A stretch of 64,000 nt of DNA from Pseudoduganella danionis (GTDB lineage: Bacteria; Pseudomonadota; Gammaproteobacteria; Burkholderiales; Burkholderiaceae_D): the NCBI RefSeq assembly GCF_009720775.1, contig NZ_WNKW01000002.1, positions 248,001 to 312,000 of the forward strand, written 5' to 3'. Of the stretch, positions 1-8,519 are shown in pieces (position 1 is the stretch's first letter; each line of letters starts with the position of its first letter). The translations under genes and the position numbers were made by a program. The notes under the pieces are model-generated. The model saw only the letters and a program-made list of their open reading frames with translations, was not told the DNA's origin and made no database searches.

Positions 1-1
1 C

Positions 2-1369
2 CACTTCGCTGCGCTGCTGTCCGGCGGTGAACCCAAACTGGCCGAACTGACGATGTTCATGACCATGCTGCCCAAAGGCGGCGATCTGCACCACCATTAC
101 TCGGGTGCTATCTATGCCGAGCAGTATCTGGAGTGGGTGGACAAGCAGGGCTATTGCGTCAACAAGCAGAGTTACATGATCAACACGGTGGCAGCCGAAG
201 TGGCGGCTGAACGTGCCAAGCCACTGGCTGAGCGTACTTGCCTGTCCGGCGTCGACGTCATGCAGAACAACACGGTGCTGGCGCAGTTGCTGCAGCGCTG
301 GTCCGACAAGGACTTCTACAACCACAGCGCGATCCAGTCGCCGCCGGACCGCCAGTTCTTCGATACTTTTGCCTATTTCGGCCCCGTATCGTCGACCAAT
401 ACGGCCGATGGCCTGCAGCGCCTGAAGCAGCGCGCCGTGCAGGAAAACCTGCGCTACATCGAAACCATCTTCGAGATTGCGCCGATGGCGCAGGATGCCG
501 CGTTCGACCAGTTGGCCCAGTCTGGCGCAGTGACGGAAGCGGATATGGCGGCACTGGCCGCGCGGCTGGACGATAACCAGCCCTTCCAGCAGTGGATCAA
601 TGGCTATACGGCCAATCTGGATGCCAGCAGCGCCGGTATCGACGATGCCAATTTCACCATGCGCTACCAGCCATTCGCGCTGCGCTTCCTGTCGCCTTCG
701 CAGGTGTTCTCGCAAATCGTCTCCAGCTTCAAGCTGGCACGGTCGCATCCGAAAATCGTCGGTGCCAACATCGTCGGACAGGAGAGCACCTATGTCTCCA
801 TGCGCGATTACAAGCTGCATATGCGCATGTACCAGTTCCTCAAAGCGCGTTATCCCGACGTGAAACTGGCGCTGCATGCGGGTGAGCTGGCGCTGGGCAT
901 GGTGCAGCCGGAAGACCTGAGTTTCCATATCCGCGATGCGCTCGATATCGCTGGCGCCAGCCGTATCGGCCATGGCATGGATATCGCGCATGAGACGGAT
1001 GCGCTGGCTATTATGAAAAACATGCATGACAAGGACATCGCTGTCGAAGTCAACCTGAGCAGCAACCAGTTCATCCTCGGCGTACAGGGCGAGGCCCATC
1101 CAGTGACCTTGTACCGCAAATATGGCGTGCCTTTTGTACTGGCCACGGACGACGCTGGCGTGTCACGTAACAATCTGTCGAGCGAGTATGTGTTATACGC
1201 AGCACGCTACAAGCCGGACTACGCTGAAATCAAGAAACTTTCCTTCGACAGCATACGCTACAGTTTCCTGAAAGAAGCCGACAAGCAGCAATTGCTCAAG
1301 GATATGCGGAGCAAATTCAGCCAGTTCGAAGCCGCCATCGCGGCAGCAGCGCAGGTCAAGCCGCGCTGA
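2..1369 (+). CDS. Adenosine deaminase of the secreted/ADGF-like type (5' end outside window)
   Basis: Zinc-dependent hydrolase expected to convert adenosine or deoxyadenosine to inosine and ammonia. The frame is open to the left edge (visible start HFAALLSGGEPKLAEL), so the true start and any signal peptide lie outside the window. The ATG at 53 is internal. Family motifs are all present: metal-binding LHHHYSG, ALHAGEL, RIGHGMD, the NLSSNQ strand and TDDAGVSR, where the paired aspartates bind zinc. Secreted deaminases of this group commonly carry the preceding LPKGGDLHxHxSG signature, seen here as LPKGGDLHHHYSG. It sits upstream of a TonB receptor and exported nucleotide-degrading enzymes, which suits a periplasmic or outer role; that location is inference. 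Other nucleoside or AMP substrates cannot be excluded. Confidence 0.88.
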   Translation, partial: HFAALLSGGEPKLAELTMFMTMLPKGGDLHHHYSGAIYAEQYLEWVDKQGYCVNKQSYMINTVAAEVAAERAKPLAERTCLSGVDVMQNNTVLAQLLQRWSDKDFYNHSAIQSPPDRQFFDTFAYFGPVSSTNTADGLQRLKQRAVQENLRYIETIFEIAPMAQDAAFDQLAQSGAVTEADMAALAARLDDNQPFQQWINGYTANLDASSAGIDDANFTMRYQPFALRFLSPSQVFSQIVSSFKLARSHPKIVGANIVGQESTYVSMRDYKLHMRMYQFLKARYPDVKLALHAGELALGMVQPEDLSFHIRDALDIAGASRIGHGMDIAHETDALAIMKNMHDKDIAVEVNLSSNQFILGVQGEAHPVTLYRKYGVPFVLATDDAGVSRNNLSSEYVLYAARYKPDYAEIKKLSFDSIRYSFLKEADKQQLLKDMRSKFSQFEAAIAAAAQVKPR

Positions 1370-1379
1370 GTTCCTAGAC

Positions 1380-1412
1380 CGTCGCGGCAAGAAATGTTGC
1401 GTTGCCGCGACG
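1380..1412 (+). terminator. Strong hairpin after the adenosine deaminase gene
   Basis: An 11-bp perfect inverted repeat (CGTCGCGGCAA / TTGCCGCGACG, 11-nt loop) begins 10 bp after the stop codon. No clear T-run follows, so it may be a Rho-assisted terminator or an mRNA-stabilising structure rather than a textbook intrinsic terminator. Confidence 0.45.
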
Positions 1413-1524
1413 CGTACTCTAAAATCGCGCACTTATTTTCCGCTCGACCAGCCTCGGGTGGATCAACCCGTTCTCGGCAGTTGCCGTCAGGAATGTGGTG
1501 GTGGTGCGACAGAATCCCGTAATA

Positions 1525-1541
1525 TGCACCAATTTGGTGCG
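1525..1541. promoter_or_regulatory. NtrC-like binding site
   Basis: The sequence TGCACC-AATTT-GGTGCG matches the classical NtrC operator TGCACC-N5-GGTGCA except for the last base. It is flanked by matching ATA/TAT, which extends the symmetry to 23 bp. No convincing sigma-54 -24/-12 element was found downstream. A TATAAT box lies 40 bp further on, so NtrC (or a relative) might act on a sigma-70 promoter or as a repressor. Confidence 0.5.
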
Positions 1542-1644
1542 TATTGTGTGTGAATTCCTTTCAAGGATGGGCTGGTCAACTATAATTTGCCTCTTAATGA
1601 GGCTAGGCTGCCCAGCGATGTAAAGGCGGGTAATTCGTGCCTTT

Positions 1645-1667
1645 ATTTATATCGCTTTCATATAAAT
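1645..1667. promoter_or_regulatory. Shared 23-bp operator, copy 1 (LysR-type geometry)
   Basis: A perfect inverted repeat, ATTTATAT-N7-ATATAAAT. The inner TAT-N7-ATA gives the T-N11-A spacing typical of LysR-type regulators. The repeat ends 41 bp before the -10 hexamer, so its centre is near -65, the usual recognition position for LysR activators. Near-identical copies precede the second TonB receptor gene and the purine nucleoside phosphorylase operon. Confidence 0.75.
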
Positions 1668-1685
1668 CCCTAAAGTAAATCGTAT

Positions 1686-1714
1686 TTGTCACACATTTTT
1701 GGCTCATGCATAGT
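1686..1714 (+). promoter_or_regulatory. Promoter of the first TonB receptor
   Basis: TTGTCA, 17-bp spacer, CATAGT. The same block (TATTTGYCAYACAT ... ATGCATAGT) recurs at the salvage operon promoter at the same distance from the same operator, which supports it strongly. Predicted transcription start is near 1721. Confidence 0.65.
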
Positions 1715-1949
1715 TGCCAGAGATGCCTCATTCGGGCGTGGTTGGGTCTGTTCCGAGGAGGGTAGTAGCAAGCGTAAAGCGTGACAGTTTATCAACGGTA
1801 GTGCTGTCATGTTGATGAAATATTTACTGGTTACAATTTTGTGATGTCATGGGCACCTTGTGCCATGCAAGAGCCGCAGCCACAAGCTGTAGGACTCGCA
1901 AGCATCGTAGAACACAATAATTTTTTTCACATAACTGGGAGTTCCCTCA

Positions 1950-4322
1950 ATGCAATCCTCTGTTAAACACAATCCTAAGCTGCGCCTGAGCCTCGTTGCT
2001 CTGGCCTGCCAAGTAATGTGCCTGAGCGCTTCGGTCGCTTACGCGCAGACTGACGCAGCTCCAGCAAAACCTGCTGAAGTGATCATTACCGGCAAGAAGC
2101 TCGGCATGGGCCTGATGGTGACCGAGGATGCACCGAAAGCACGCAGCACGATTACTGCTGAGGAACTGGAAAAGCAACGCCCAACCGGCAATGCTTATGA
2201 AGCTCTGGAAATGCTGCCTGCAGTGAACAGCTTCAACCAGGATGCAACCGGCCTGTTCGGTGGCGGCCTGACCCTGCGTGGCTTCAACTCCGACCAGATC
2301 GGCGCCACCATCAACGGCGTGCCAGTGAATGACTCGGGTAACTTCGCGATCTACCCACAAGAATACGTTGACCAGGAAAACACCTGCTCGCAATTCGTTA
2401 CCCAAGGTTCGACCGATGCCGACTCGCCACAAGTGGGCGCTACCGGCGGTAACTTCGGTATCAACACCTGCAACCCTGAAGACAAGCAGCGCGTCCGCCT
2501 GATGCAGACCATCGGTCAGCTGAGCATGAAGAAAACCTTCGCTCGCTACGACACCGGCCTGCTGTCGGACAAGCGCACCAAAGCCTTCATCTCGTTCTCG
2601 CACGCTGAAGCCGACAAATGGAAAGGCAAAGGCGGCGCCAAGCGCGACCACATCGACGCTGGCCTGAACTACGACTGGGACCGCTTCAACTACGTACACG
2701 CAACCGTGCTGTACAACGAAGCGATGAACAACAACATCAACAACCTGACCTTGTCGGAAATCAACAAGAACGGTTACTACTACGACTACGCCGACACCTT
2801 CAAAGGTCACCTGACCCCAGTTAAAGGTACGGCTCAGACCGAAACCACCCAGTCGCCTGCTTACTACAAACTGGGCGTGAATCCGTTCAAGAACGCGATC
2901 GCTTCGGCTACCGCCAAGTTCCGTCTGGCTGACAATCTGGACCTGAAAGTACTGCCATACCTGTGGTACGGCTTCGGTAACGGCGGCGTGCAGCAACGCG
3001 CCCAGTCGGAAAAAGCCTTCTACAACTCGGCTACCGGCGCGCGTGATGGCCTGGTCGATCTGAACGGCGACGGCGATACCCTGGATACCGTACTGGTGGC
3101 CAACGCCAGCGTGACCAAAACTTACCGTCCAGGCGTGACCTCGTCGCTGCTGTGGACCGTGGACAACCACGAAATTCTGGGTGGCTTCTGGTACGAACGT
3201 GCCCGTCACGAGCAAACCGGCCCAATGCTGGCTCTGAGCAACGACGGCGAACGTGCTGACGAATACCTGCAGATCGGCAAGATCCTGCGCCCTGACGGCA
3301 AATTCGCCCAGAGCCGCGATCAGCTGACCATCTCGACCGCTTACCAGTTCTTCCTGCAAGACACCGTGAGCTTCATGGAAGACAAGCTGAAGATCAACGT
3401 CGGCGTGCGTAACCCGCAAGTCAAACGCGAGTTCACCAACTTCGGCGACGAGAACAACAGCTACAAGCCATACGCTCTGACCAAGAAGTACAACGACGTG
3501 CTGCCACAACTGGGTGCCCGTTACCGTCTGACCAACGACGACCAGTTCTTCGCTTCGATGGCGAAAAACGTCAAAGCACCACCTAACTTTGCTTTCGCTA
3601 ACAGCGGCAATATCAAAGTGGCCAACGGTGTTGCAACCTTCGTGGGTGAAGTGAAAGAAGAATCGTCGTGGAACACCGACATCGGCTACCGTCACCAGGA
3701 CAACAAGTTCATCGCGACTGTGACCGCTTTCTGGGTGGACTTCAAAGATCGTCAAGCAACCGCTTTCGATCCGCTGACCCAGGTAAGCACCTACAACAAC
3801 GTAGGCCGCGTGAAGAACAATGGTCTGGAATTCGAACTGGGTAACATGCCTATCAACGGCTGGTCGTTCTACGCTTCGCTGGGCTTCAACAACAGCAAGA
3901 TCCAGGACAACATGCAGCTGGGTAGCAATGTCTTCCTGCCTACCGCTGGCAAGGAAATGATCAATACCCCACGCCGCAAAGCTGGCCTGTCGGTTGAGTA
4001 TCAGGATGGCGCGTTCTGGGCCCGTCTGAAAGCCCGCGCTACCGGCGTGCAGCAGACCTCGATGGTTAATGACGAACAAGCTCCAGGCTACACCACCTTC
4101 GGTATCGACGGTGGCTACACCTTCGCGAACTTCGGCATGTTCAAGCGTCCTAAGCTGACCTTCAACCTGAGCAACATCACCGACAAGCAGTACCGCAATG
4201 CGTCGTCGACCACGGTTAAGAACACCCTGGCTATCCCAGGCGTGACCACCGCTGTTGACACCCAGCGTTACTACCTGGGCGCACCACGCTTCGCATCGGT
4301 CACCCTGTCGATCGATCTGTAA
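1950..4322 (+). CDS. TonB-dependent outer-membrane receptor, probable nucleoside/nucleotide uptake
   Basis: A 790-residue beta-barrel receptor for energised uptake across the outer membrane. The start is set by GGGAG 7 bp upstream. A signal peptide ends about SVAYA-QT. The plug domain follows (residues about 45-160, with LTLRGFNSDQIGATINGVP), then a long barrel closing in the terminal aromatic-rich strand (RFASVTLSIDL). A TonB-box-like stretch AEVIITGKK precedes the plug. The substrate is inferred only from context: it lies next to an adenosine deaminase and exported nucleases, and it shares its operator and promoter with the nucleoside phosphorylase operon. The coding bias (mostly AAC, GGC/GGT, CGT, CTG) suggests high expression. 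A strong terminator follows. Confidence 0.85.
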   Translation: MQSSVKHNPKLRLSLVALACQVMCLSASVAYAQTDAAPAKPAEVIITGKKLGMGLMVTEDAPKARSTITAEELEKQRPTGNAYEALEMLPAVNSFNQDATGLFGGGLTLRGFNSDQIGATINGVPVNDSGNFAIYPQEYVDQENTCSQFVTQGSTDADSPQVGATGGNFGINTCNPEDKQRVRLMQTIGQLSMKKTFARYDTGLLSDKRTKAFISFSHAEADKWKGKGGAKRDHIDAGLNYDWDRFNYVHATVLYNEAMNNNINNLTLSEINKNGYYYDYADTFKGHLTPVKGTAQTETTQSPAYYKLGVNPFKNAIASATAKFRLADNLDLKVLPYLWYGFGNGGVQQRAQSEKAFYNSATGARDGLVDLNGDGDTLDTVLVANASVTKTYRPGVTSSLLWTVDNHEILGGFWYERARHEQTGPMLALSNDGERADEYLQIGKILRPDGKFAQSRDQLTISTAYQFFLQDTVSFMEDKLKINVGVRNPQVKREFTNFGDENNSYKPYALTKKYNDVLPQLGARYRLTNDDQFFASMAKNVKAPPNFAFANSGNIKVANGVATFVGEVKEESSWNTDIGYRHQDNKFIATVTAFWVDFKDRQATAFDPLTQVSTYNNVGRVKNNGLEFELGNMPINGWSFYASLGFNNSKIQDNMQLGSNVFLPTAGKEMINTPRRKAGLSVEYQDGAFWARLKARATGVQQTSMVNDEQAPGYTTFGIDGGYTFANFGMFKRPKLTFNLSNITDKQYRNASSTTVKNTLAIPGVTTAVDTQRYYLGAPRFASVTLSIDL

Positions 4323-4349
4323 GCCAAGCCTGCTTAAAGCCGTACTACA

Positions 4350-4379
4350 AAAAAACGGACCTTCGGGTCCGTTTTTTTA
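4350..4379 (+). terminator. Intrinsic terminator after the TonB receptor
   Basis: ACGGACC-TTCG-GGTCCGT stem with a stable tetraloop, preceded by an A-run and followed by seven T. The A-run makes it potentially bidirectional. Confidence 0.9.
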
Positions 4380-4490
4380 TCCGGCTGCCGTTAATGGCAT
4401 GAGGTCCGCAAAGCCGGGCTGATCCGGCTTTGTATCACATATGTTTCTCCGTCCCCCGTTGTACCTTGCTTACGGTAAGCTAGCAGTCTT

Positions 4491-6194
4491 ATGAAAAAAT
4501 TGTCTTCTGCCCTGATCGGGACCGTGCTGATGGCCACGCTGGCCGGCTGTGCGCTGCCCTGGCGCCAACCAGCCCAAACTGCCAAGGAAGTCGAGCTGCA
4601 GCTGGTAACCATCAATGATTTCCACGGCAATATCGAGGCCAGTAAATATGTCATCGACAGTGCTTACGGGCTTGGTCCGCGCACTGTCACGGCCGGCGGC
4701 ATCGATACGCTGGGCGCGGCCCTGCAGGCATGGCGCAAGGAAGATCCCGAGCTGTTGCTGGTGGGCGCAGGGGATCTGATAGGCGGCAGCCCGGCGATAT
4801 CCTCGATGTGGGCCGATGAACCGACGATCGGTGCGATGAATCTGCTGGGTTTAAAAGCCAGCTCGGTGGGCAATCACGAATTCGATGCGGGCCGGCTCGA
4901 ACTGCTGCGCCAGCAGAAGGGCGGCTGTGCTTCGCCACGGCCGGAAAAAGCCTGCCAGTTCAGCGCCACCTATGAAGGCGCCAAGTTCCAGTATCTGGCC
5001 GCGAATGTAATCGACATGGTCACGCGCAAGCCGCTGCTGCCGGCCTATAAGATTGAACAGGCGCGCGGTGTCAAAGTGGCGTTCATCGGCACGGTGCTGC
5101 GCGATGCGCCAGAAAAGCTGCTGGCCTCGGGCATCGCCGGGCTGGAATTCATCGACGAGGCGGAAGCCATCAACCGCCAGTTGCCGGAACTGCGCAAGCA
5201 GGGCGTGGGCGTGTTCGTCGTGCTGATCCATCAGGGCGGCCGCACCACCGATAAATTCGACCAGCAGGACTGCAGCCACCTGACCGGGCCTGTGGTCGAT
5301 GTGGTCAAAAAACTCGATCCGGCCATCCGGCTGGTAGTCACGGGCCACTCGCACCGCGGCTATCTGTGCAAGGTGGATGACCGGCTGGTAACGCAATCGG
5401 ACATGGGTGGCCATGTGCTATCGCGCATTACCATGAAAGTCGATCTGGCCAGCCAGAGCGTGCGCGAGCTGCGTGCCAGCCAGGAAGTGATGACAGCGGG
5501 ACGCTGGCCTAATGATCCGAAAATGGATGCCTATCTGGCCCAGGTGCGCGAGCGCAGTGCCAGTGCGCTGGCCCGTCCTGTGGCGAGACTGGCCGTGCCC
5601 AGCGTGCTGCGCGAAAAACATGATGACGGCGAATCGGCGCTCGGCGATCTGGTAGCCGATGCGATACTGGCGGCTGGCCGTCCTTATGGCGGCCAGATCG
5701 CCTTCATGAACAATGGCGCCATGCGGCAGGATCTGGAAACCACCAGCGGCAACCGCGTCACGGCGGGACAGGCGCTGTATGTGCTGCCGTTCGGGAACAC
5801 CGTGGTGGCGATGAATCTGCGTGGCAGCCAGATCCGCGAGCTGCTCGAGCAGCAGTGGCTGGGCGGGCGCGATATCACGCGTGGTCTGATGCAGGTGTCG
5901 GAAGGCTTTAGCTATAGCTGGGATCCGCGCGCCACCATTGGCAGCAAGATCGTGCCTGATAGCGTGATGCTGCATGGCGTGCCGATCGAGAACGACACCA
6001 CCTACCGCATCATCGTGACGAATTTTCTGGCCGAGGGCGGGGAAGGCTTTTCCGTCTTCCCGCTGGGCCGCAACCGTGCCGAAACAGGCATACGCGATAT
6101 CGATGCGCTGACTGATTATCTGGTCAAACGCGAACAGGCCGGCAAGCCAGCCGGCCGCAGCGAACCGCTGGGCCGCATCAAGCGCCTGCAATAA
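4491..6194 (+). CDS. 5'-nucleotidase / UshA-like metallophosphoesterase, lipoprotein
   Basis: A 567-residue enzyme expected to remove phosphate from nucleotides outside the cytoplasm. A lipoprotein signal is evident, with lipobox LAGC and the lipidated Cys at residue 20. The N-terminal metallophosphatase domain shows VTINDFHGN (D43, H45), GDLIGG (D95), GNHEFDAG (N128, H129) and GHSHRGY. The C-terminal nucleotidase domain (about residues 355-530) carries MNNGAMRQD and a C-terminal GGEGFSVF. This is the two-domain layout of UshA/5'-nucleotidases. It heads a three-gene unit, 17 bp before the phospholipase-D-fold gene. Freeing nucleosides from nucleotides would feed the uptake systems nearby. Exact substrate range is unknown. 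Confidence 0.9.
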   Translation: MKKLSSALIGTVLMATLAGCALPWRQPAQTAKEVELQLVTINDFHGNIEASKYVIDSAYGLGPRTVTAGGIDTLGAALQAWRKEDPELLLVGAGDLIGGSPAISSMWADEPTIGAMNLLGLKASSVGNHEFDAGRLELLRQQKGGCASPRPEKACQFSATYEGAKFQYLAANVIDMVTRKPLLPAYKIEQARGVKVAFIGTVLRDAPEKLLASGIAGLEFIDEAEAINRQLPELRKQGVGVFVVLIHQGGRTTDKFDQQDCSHLTGPVVDVVKKLDPAIRLVVTGHSHRGYLCKVDDRLVTQSDMGGHVLSRITMKVDLASQSVRELRASQEVMTAGRWPNDPKMDAYLAQVRERSASALARPVARLAVPSVLREKHDDGESALGDLVADAILAAGRPYGGQIAFMNNGAMRQDLETTSGNRVTAGQALYVLPFGNTVVAMNLRGSQIRELLEQQWLGGRDITRGLMQVSEGFSYSWDPRATIGSKIVPDSVMLHGVPIENDTTYRIIVTNFLAEGGEGFSVFPLGRNRAETGIRDIDALTDYLVKREQAGKPAGRSEPLGRIKRLQ

Positions 6195-6211
6195 TTTCTA
6201 GGAGTGACCTT

Positions 6212-7441
6212 ATGCGTCGTGTTTTACCCGCCGTTGTGCTACCGGCACTGCTGGCACTGGCCAGCCCCGCCCGCGCCGAATTCACCATTCCCGGTTTCGA
6301 GCTGGTGCAGACTGCGCCCGTCGAAACCACGCTGACGAATAGTGATTTGCGCGATCCGGCCACCGTCTGGAGTGAGTTGTTCGATCACGCCAAACAGGAA
6401 ATCCTGATCGGCCAATTCTATGCCGTCAACAAGTCCGGCAGCGTGTTCAGCAAAGTGGTGGAACGGCTGGCCGCAGCAGGCCAGCGCGGCGTGAAAATCC
6501 GCTTCCTGCTGGACCAGAAAGGCGTGGGCCTGTCCGAGCAAAGCACCATAGAGCAGCTGAAAGCCATTCCGAATCTGGAACTGCGCGTAATCGACTTTAA
6601 CAAGTTGACCGGCAACGGCATCATCCACGCCAAGTATCTGGTGGTCGATGGTGCGGTGGCTTATGTGGGCAGCCAGAATTTCGACTGGCGCTCGTTCGAG
6701 CATATCCATGAAACGGGCTTGCGCATCAGCGAACCCAAGCTGGTGGCGCAGGTGCAGGCCATCTTCAATCAGGACTGGCGTGCGCAGGCGCTGACCGCGC
6801 AAGGCATGGTGGTGCCAGCGCTGAACGTGGCACGCCAACCGCTCAATCTGCAGCGCGACGCCATGCTGGTGGCCAGCCCGCAGGCCTACAATCCGGTCGG
6901 GGTGGACGATAGCGAAGCCGCGCTGCCAGCCTTGCTGGCACAGGCCAAGACTGAAGTGCGGGTACAGTTGCTCGATTACGCGCCGCTCAGCTATGGCCCC
7001 AAAGGTACGCGGCCATACTACGCCGTGATCGATAATGCCGTGCGCGCGGCGGCCAACCGCGGCGTGAAGATCAAGCTGCTGGTGTCGAACTGGAATCTGG
7101 AAGCACTGCCGCAAGTGTATCTGAAAAGTCTGGCGATTCTGCCCAATGTGGAAATCCGCGTGGCCACACTGCCTGCGGCCAGCAGTGGCTTCATTCCGTT
7201 TGCTCGCGTCATCCACAGCAAGACCATGGTGATCGACAATCAGATCGCCTGGGTAGGTACGAGCAACTGGAGCGGCGGCTATTTCGACCTGTCGCGCAAT
7301 CTGGAAGTGGTGCTGCGCAACGAGAAAATGGCCCAGCGCCTGGCGGCCTTGCAGGAGCAGATCTGGAGCTCCGCGTATAGCCAGCCTCTCGACATCAACC
7401 GTCAATATCCGAAACCGGCCAAAGGTAGTCCGAATGAATAA
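6212..7441 (+). CDS. Exported phospholipase-D-fold protein, likely nuclease
   Basis: A 409-residue protein with a signal peptide (cleavage after ASPARA) and two HKD motifs: H139-K141-D146 (HAKYLVVD) followed by GSQNFDWRS, and H335-K337-D342 (HSKTMVID) followed by GTSNWSGG. Two complete motifs in one chain form one active site in this superfamily, which includes phospholipases, phosphotransferases and nucleases such as PLD3/PLD4. The start has AGGAG at a normal distance. Its 3' end overlaps the next gene by 8 bp (an S1/P1 nuclease), and a 5'-nucleotidase lies upstream. I therefore favour a role in nucleic-acid degradation over lipid hydrolysis; this is contextual inference. Confidence 0.82.
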   Translation: MRRVLPAVVLPALLALASPARAEFTIPGFELVQTAPVETTLTNSDLRDPATVWSELFDHAKQEILIGQFYAVNKSGSVFSKVVERLAAAGQRGVKIRFLLDQKGVGLSEQSTIEQLKAIPNLELRVIDFNKLTGNGIIHAKYLVVDGAVAYVGSQNFDWRSFEHIHETGLRISEPKLVAQVQAIFNQDWRAQALTAQGMVVPALNVARQPLNLQRDAMLVASPQAYNPVGVDDSEAALPALLAQAKTEVRVQLLDYAPLSYGPKGTRPYYAVIDNAVRAAANRGVKIKLLVSNWNLEALPQVYLKSLAILPNVEIRVATLPAASSGFIPFARVIHSKTMVIDNQIAWVGTSNWSGGYFDLSRNLEVVLRNEKMAQRLAALQEQIWSSAYSQPLDINRQYPKPAKGSPNE

Positions 7442-8504
7442 ATTAGTTGTGAGCGCCGCACTGTGCGGCGTGTTTGCCAGTTTTAACGCCCACGCATGGG
7501 GCAATGATGGCCACCGTGCTGTCGGCGCGATTGCCGACCAGTTGCTGCAGGGCAGCGCGGCCGAACAGCGCGTCAAAGCGCTGCTGCTGCCGGGTGAATC
7601 GCTGGAAAAGATCGCCACCTGGGCTGATTGCGTCAAGGGTAGTTATTGCGGCCCGCAGACGGACGAGATGCAAAGCTATGTGGCGGCCAACCCCAAACAT
7701 AGCGAGTACCACTACACGGATCTGCCGTTCCAGTACAGCCATTACCACGACCACGATGTGGGCAGCGCCGACAACGATATCGTGCAGACGCTCAAGCAGT
7801 GCATACAGGTCTTGCAGGGCAAGGATGACGCGACCAGCAACCCGCACCGCTTCACGCCGCGTCAAGCCCTTCTGATACTGACCCATCTGGCCGGTGATAT
7901 CACCCAGCCGCTGCATGTAGGTGCAGCTTATGTCGATCAGCGCGGCACGTTTGTGGTGCCGCAGACGGCGGCGCAGGTCGATGCTGTCAATCTGTTCGAT
8001 GCCCGTGGCGGCAATAACCTGCTGCTCGATGATGTGAAACTCAGCACCCTGAGTGCCCAGCTGATCGAAGCCGGTCCGGCCGACGACAAGCCGGCAGCAA
8101 CCAGCGGCCAGCCGGCCCGCGCGCCGCAGACTACGCGGCCGTTCCATTCCTACTGGGATACCACGGTGGTCAACTATGTTTTCCGCCGCACGGGTGTGCG
8201 TACGCCGCAGCAGTTTGCCCAGAAGGTGATTGCAGGGCAGCCGCAGGTGGCCAGCCAGAGCGGCGATCCAGTGCAGTGGCCTTACGCGTGGGCCGATCAG
8301 GCGCTGGCCGTGTCCAAGCAGGCGCATGATGGTGTGACGGCCGGCGCGTTGTCGCGCCAGACCAGCAAGAGTGGCGAGAGCTATGCCGTGTGGGCGCTGA
8401 CGGTGCCGGATAATTATCCCGTGCCCAGCTCCACACTGGCGAAAACCCAGTTGATACAGGGCGGCTACCAACTGGCGGCCGTGCTCAAGGCGATCTGGCC
8501 CTGA
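7434..8504 (+). CDS. S1/P1-family zinc nuclease, exported
   Basis: A 356-residue trinuclear-zinc nuclease cutting single-stranded DNA/RNA to 5'-nucleotides, often with 3'-nucleotidase activity. A signal peptide ends FNAHA, so the mature protein begins with Trp22, the family's N-terminal zinc ligand. Other likely ligands are H27 (GNDGHR), D65 (WADCV), H93 (YHYTDLPF), H151 and D155 (HLAGDITQPLH) and H161, followed by FHSYWDT. The gene overlaps the PLD-fold gene by 8 bp, so the two are translationally linked. Together with the upstream 5'-nucleotidase this makes a polymer-to-nucleoside chain outside the cytoplasm. Confidence 0.92.
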   Translation: MNKLVVSAALCGVFASFNAHAWGNDGHRAVGAIADQLLQGSAAEQRVKALLLPGESLEKIATWADCVKGSYCGPQTDEMQSYVAANPKHSEYHYTDLPFQYSHYHDHDVGSADNDIVQTLKQCIQVLQGKDDATSNPHRFTPRQALLILTHLAGDITQPLHVGAAYVDQRGTFVVPQTAAQVDAVNLFDARGGNNLLLDDVKLSTLSAQLIEAGPADDKPAATSGQPARAPQTTRPFHSYWDTTVVNYVFRRTGVRTPQQFAQKVIAGQPQVASQSGDPVQWPYAWADQALAVSKQAHDGVTAGALSRQTSKSGESYAVWALTVPDNYPVPSSTLAKTQLIQGGYQLAAVLKAIWP

Positions 8505-8519
8505 GAGTAGTGCGCAGCG

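Larger units (their letters stand above)
1413..1949 (+). promoter_or_regulatory. Long regulatory region upstream of the first TonB receptor
   Basis: No gene is seen here. In order it holds an NtrC-like palindrome (1525-1541), a perfect TATAAT (1581-1586) with a weak -35, a GCCTC/GAGGC hairpin (1589-1603), a 23-bp operator (1645-1667), a promoter (1686-1714), and then about 230 nt of untranslated leader before the ATG at 1950. The leader contains an imperfect palindrome around GGCACCTTGTGCC (1847-1866). Two promoters and a long leader suggest layered control. No known riboswitch class was recognised. Confidence 0.6.

Noticed and set aside
1589-1667. Riboswitch-like structure (GCCTC/GAGGC hairpin and following G/C-rich stretch)
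   Set aside because: No known purine or other riboswitch core could be matched, and the operator palindrome explains part of the symmetry as DNA.
1809-1844. Eleven-codon leader ORF (MLMKYLLVTIL) before the TonB receptor gene
   Set aside because: No ribosome-binding site and no codon pattern suggesting attenuation; short ORFs of this size are expected by chance.
1847-1866. GGCACC-TT-GTGCC palindrome as a second NtrC site
   Set aside because: The half-sites have the wrong orientation and spacing for NtrC; more likely an RNA hairpin in the leader.
1947-4079. Open frame of about 710 codons antisense to the first TonB receptor gene
   Set aside because: It mirrors the strong codon bias of the sense gene; its translation has no recognisable family features and the sense frame is a clear receptor.
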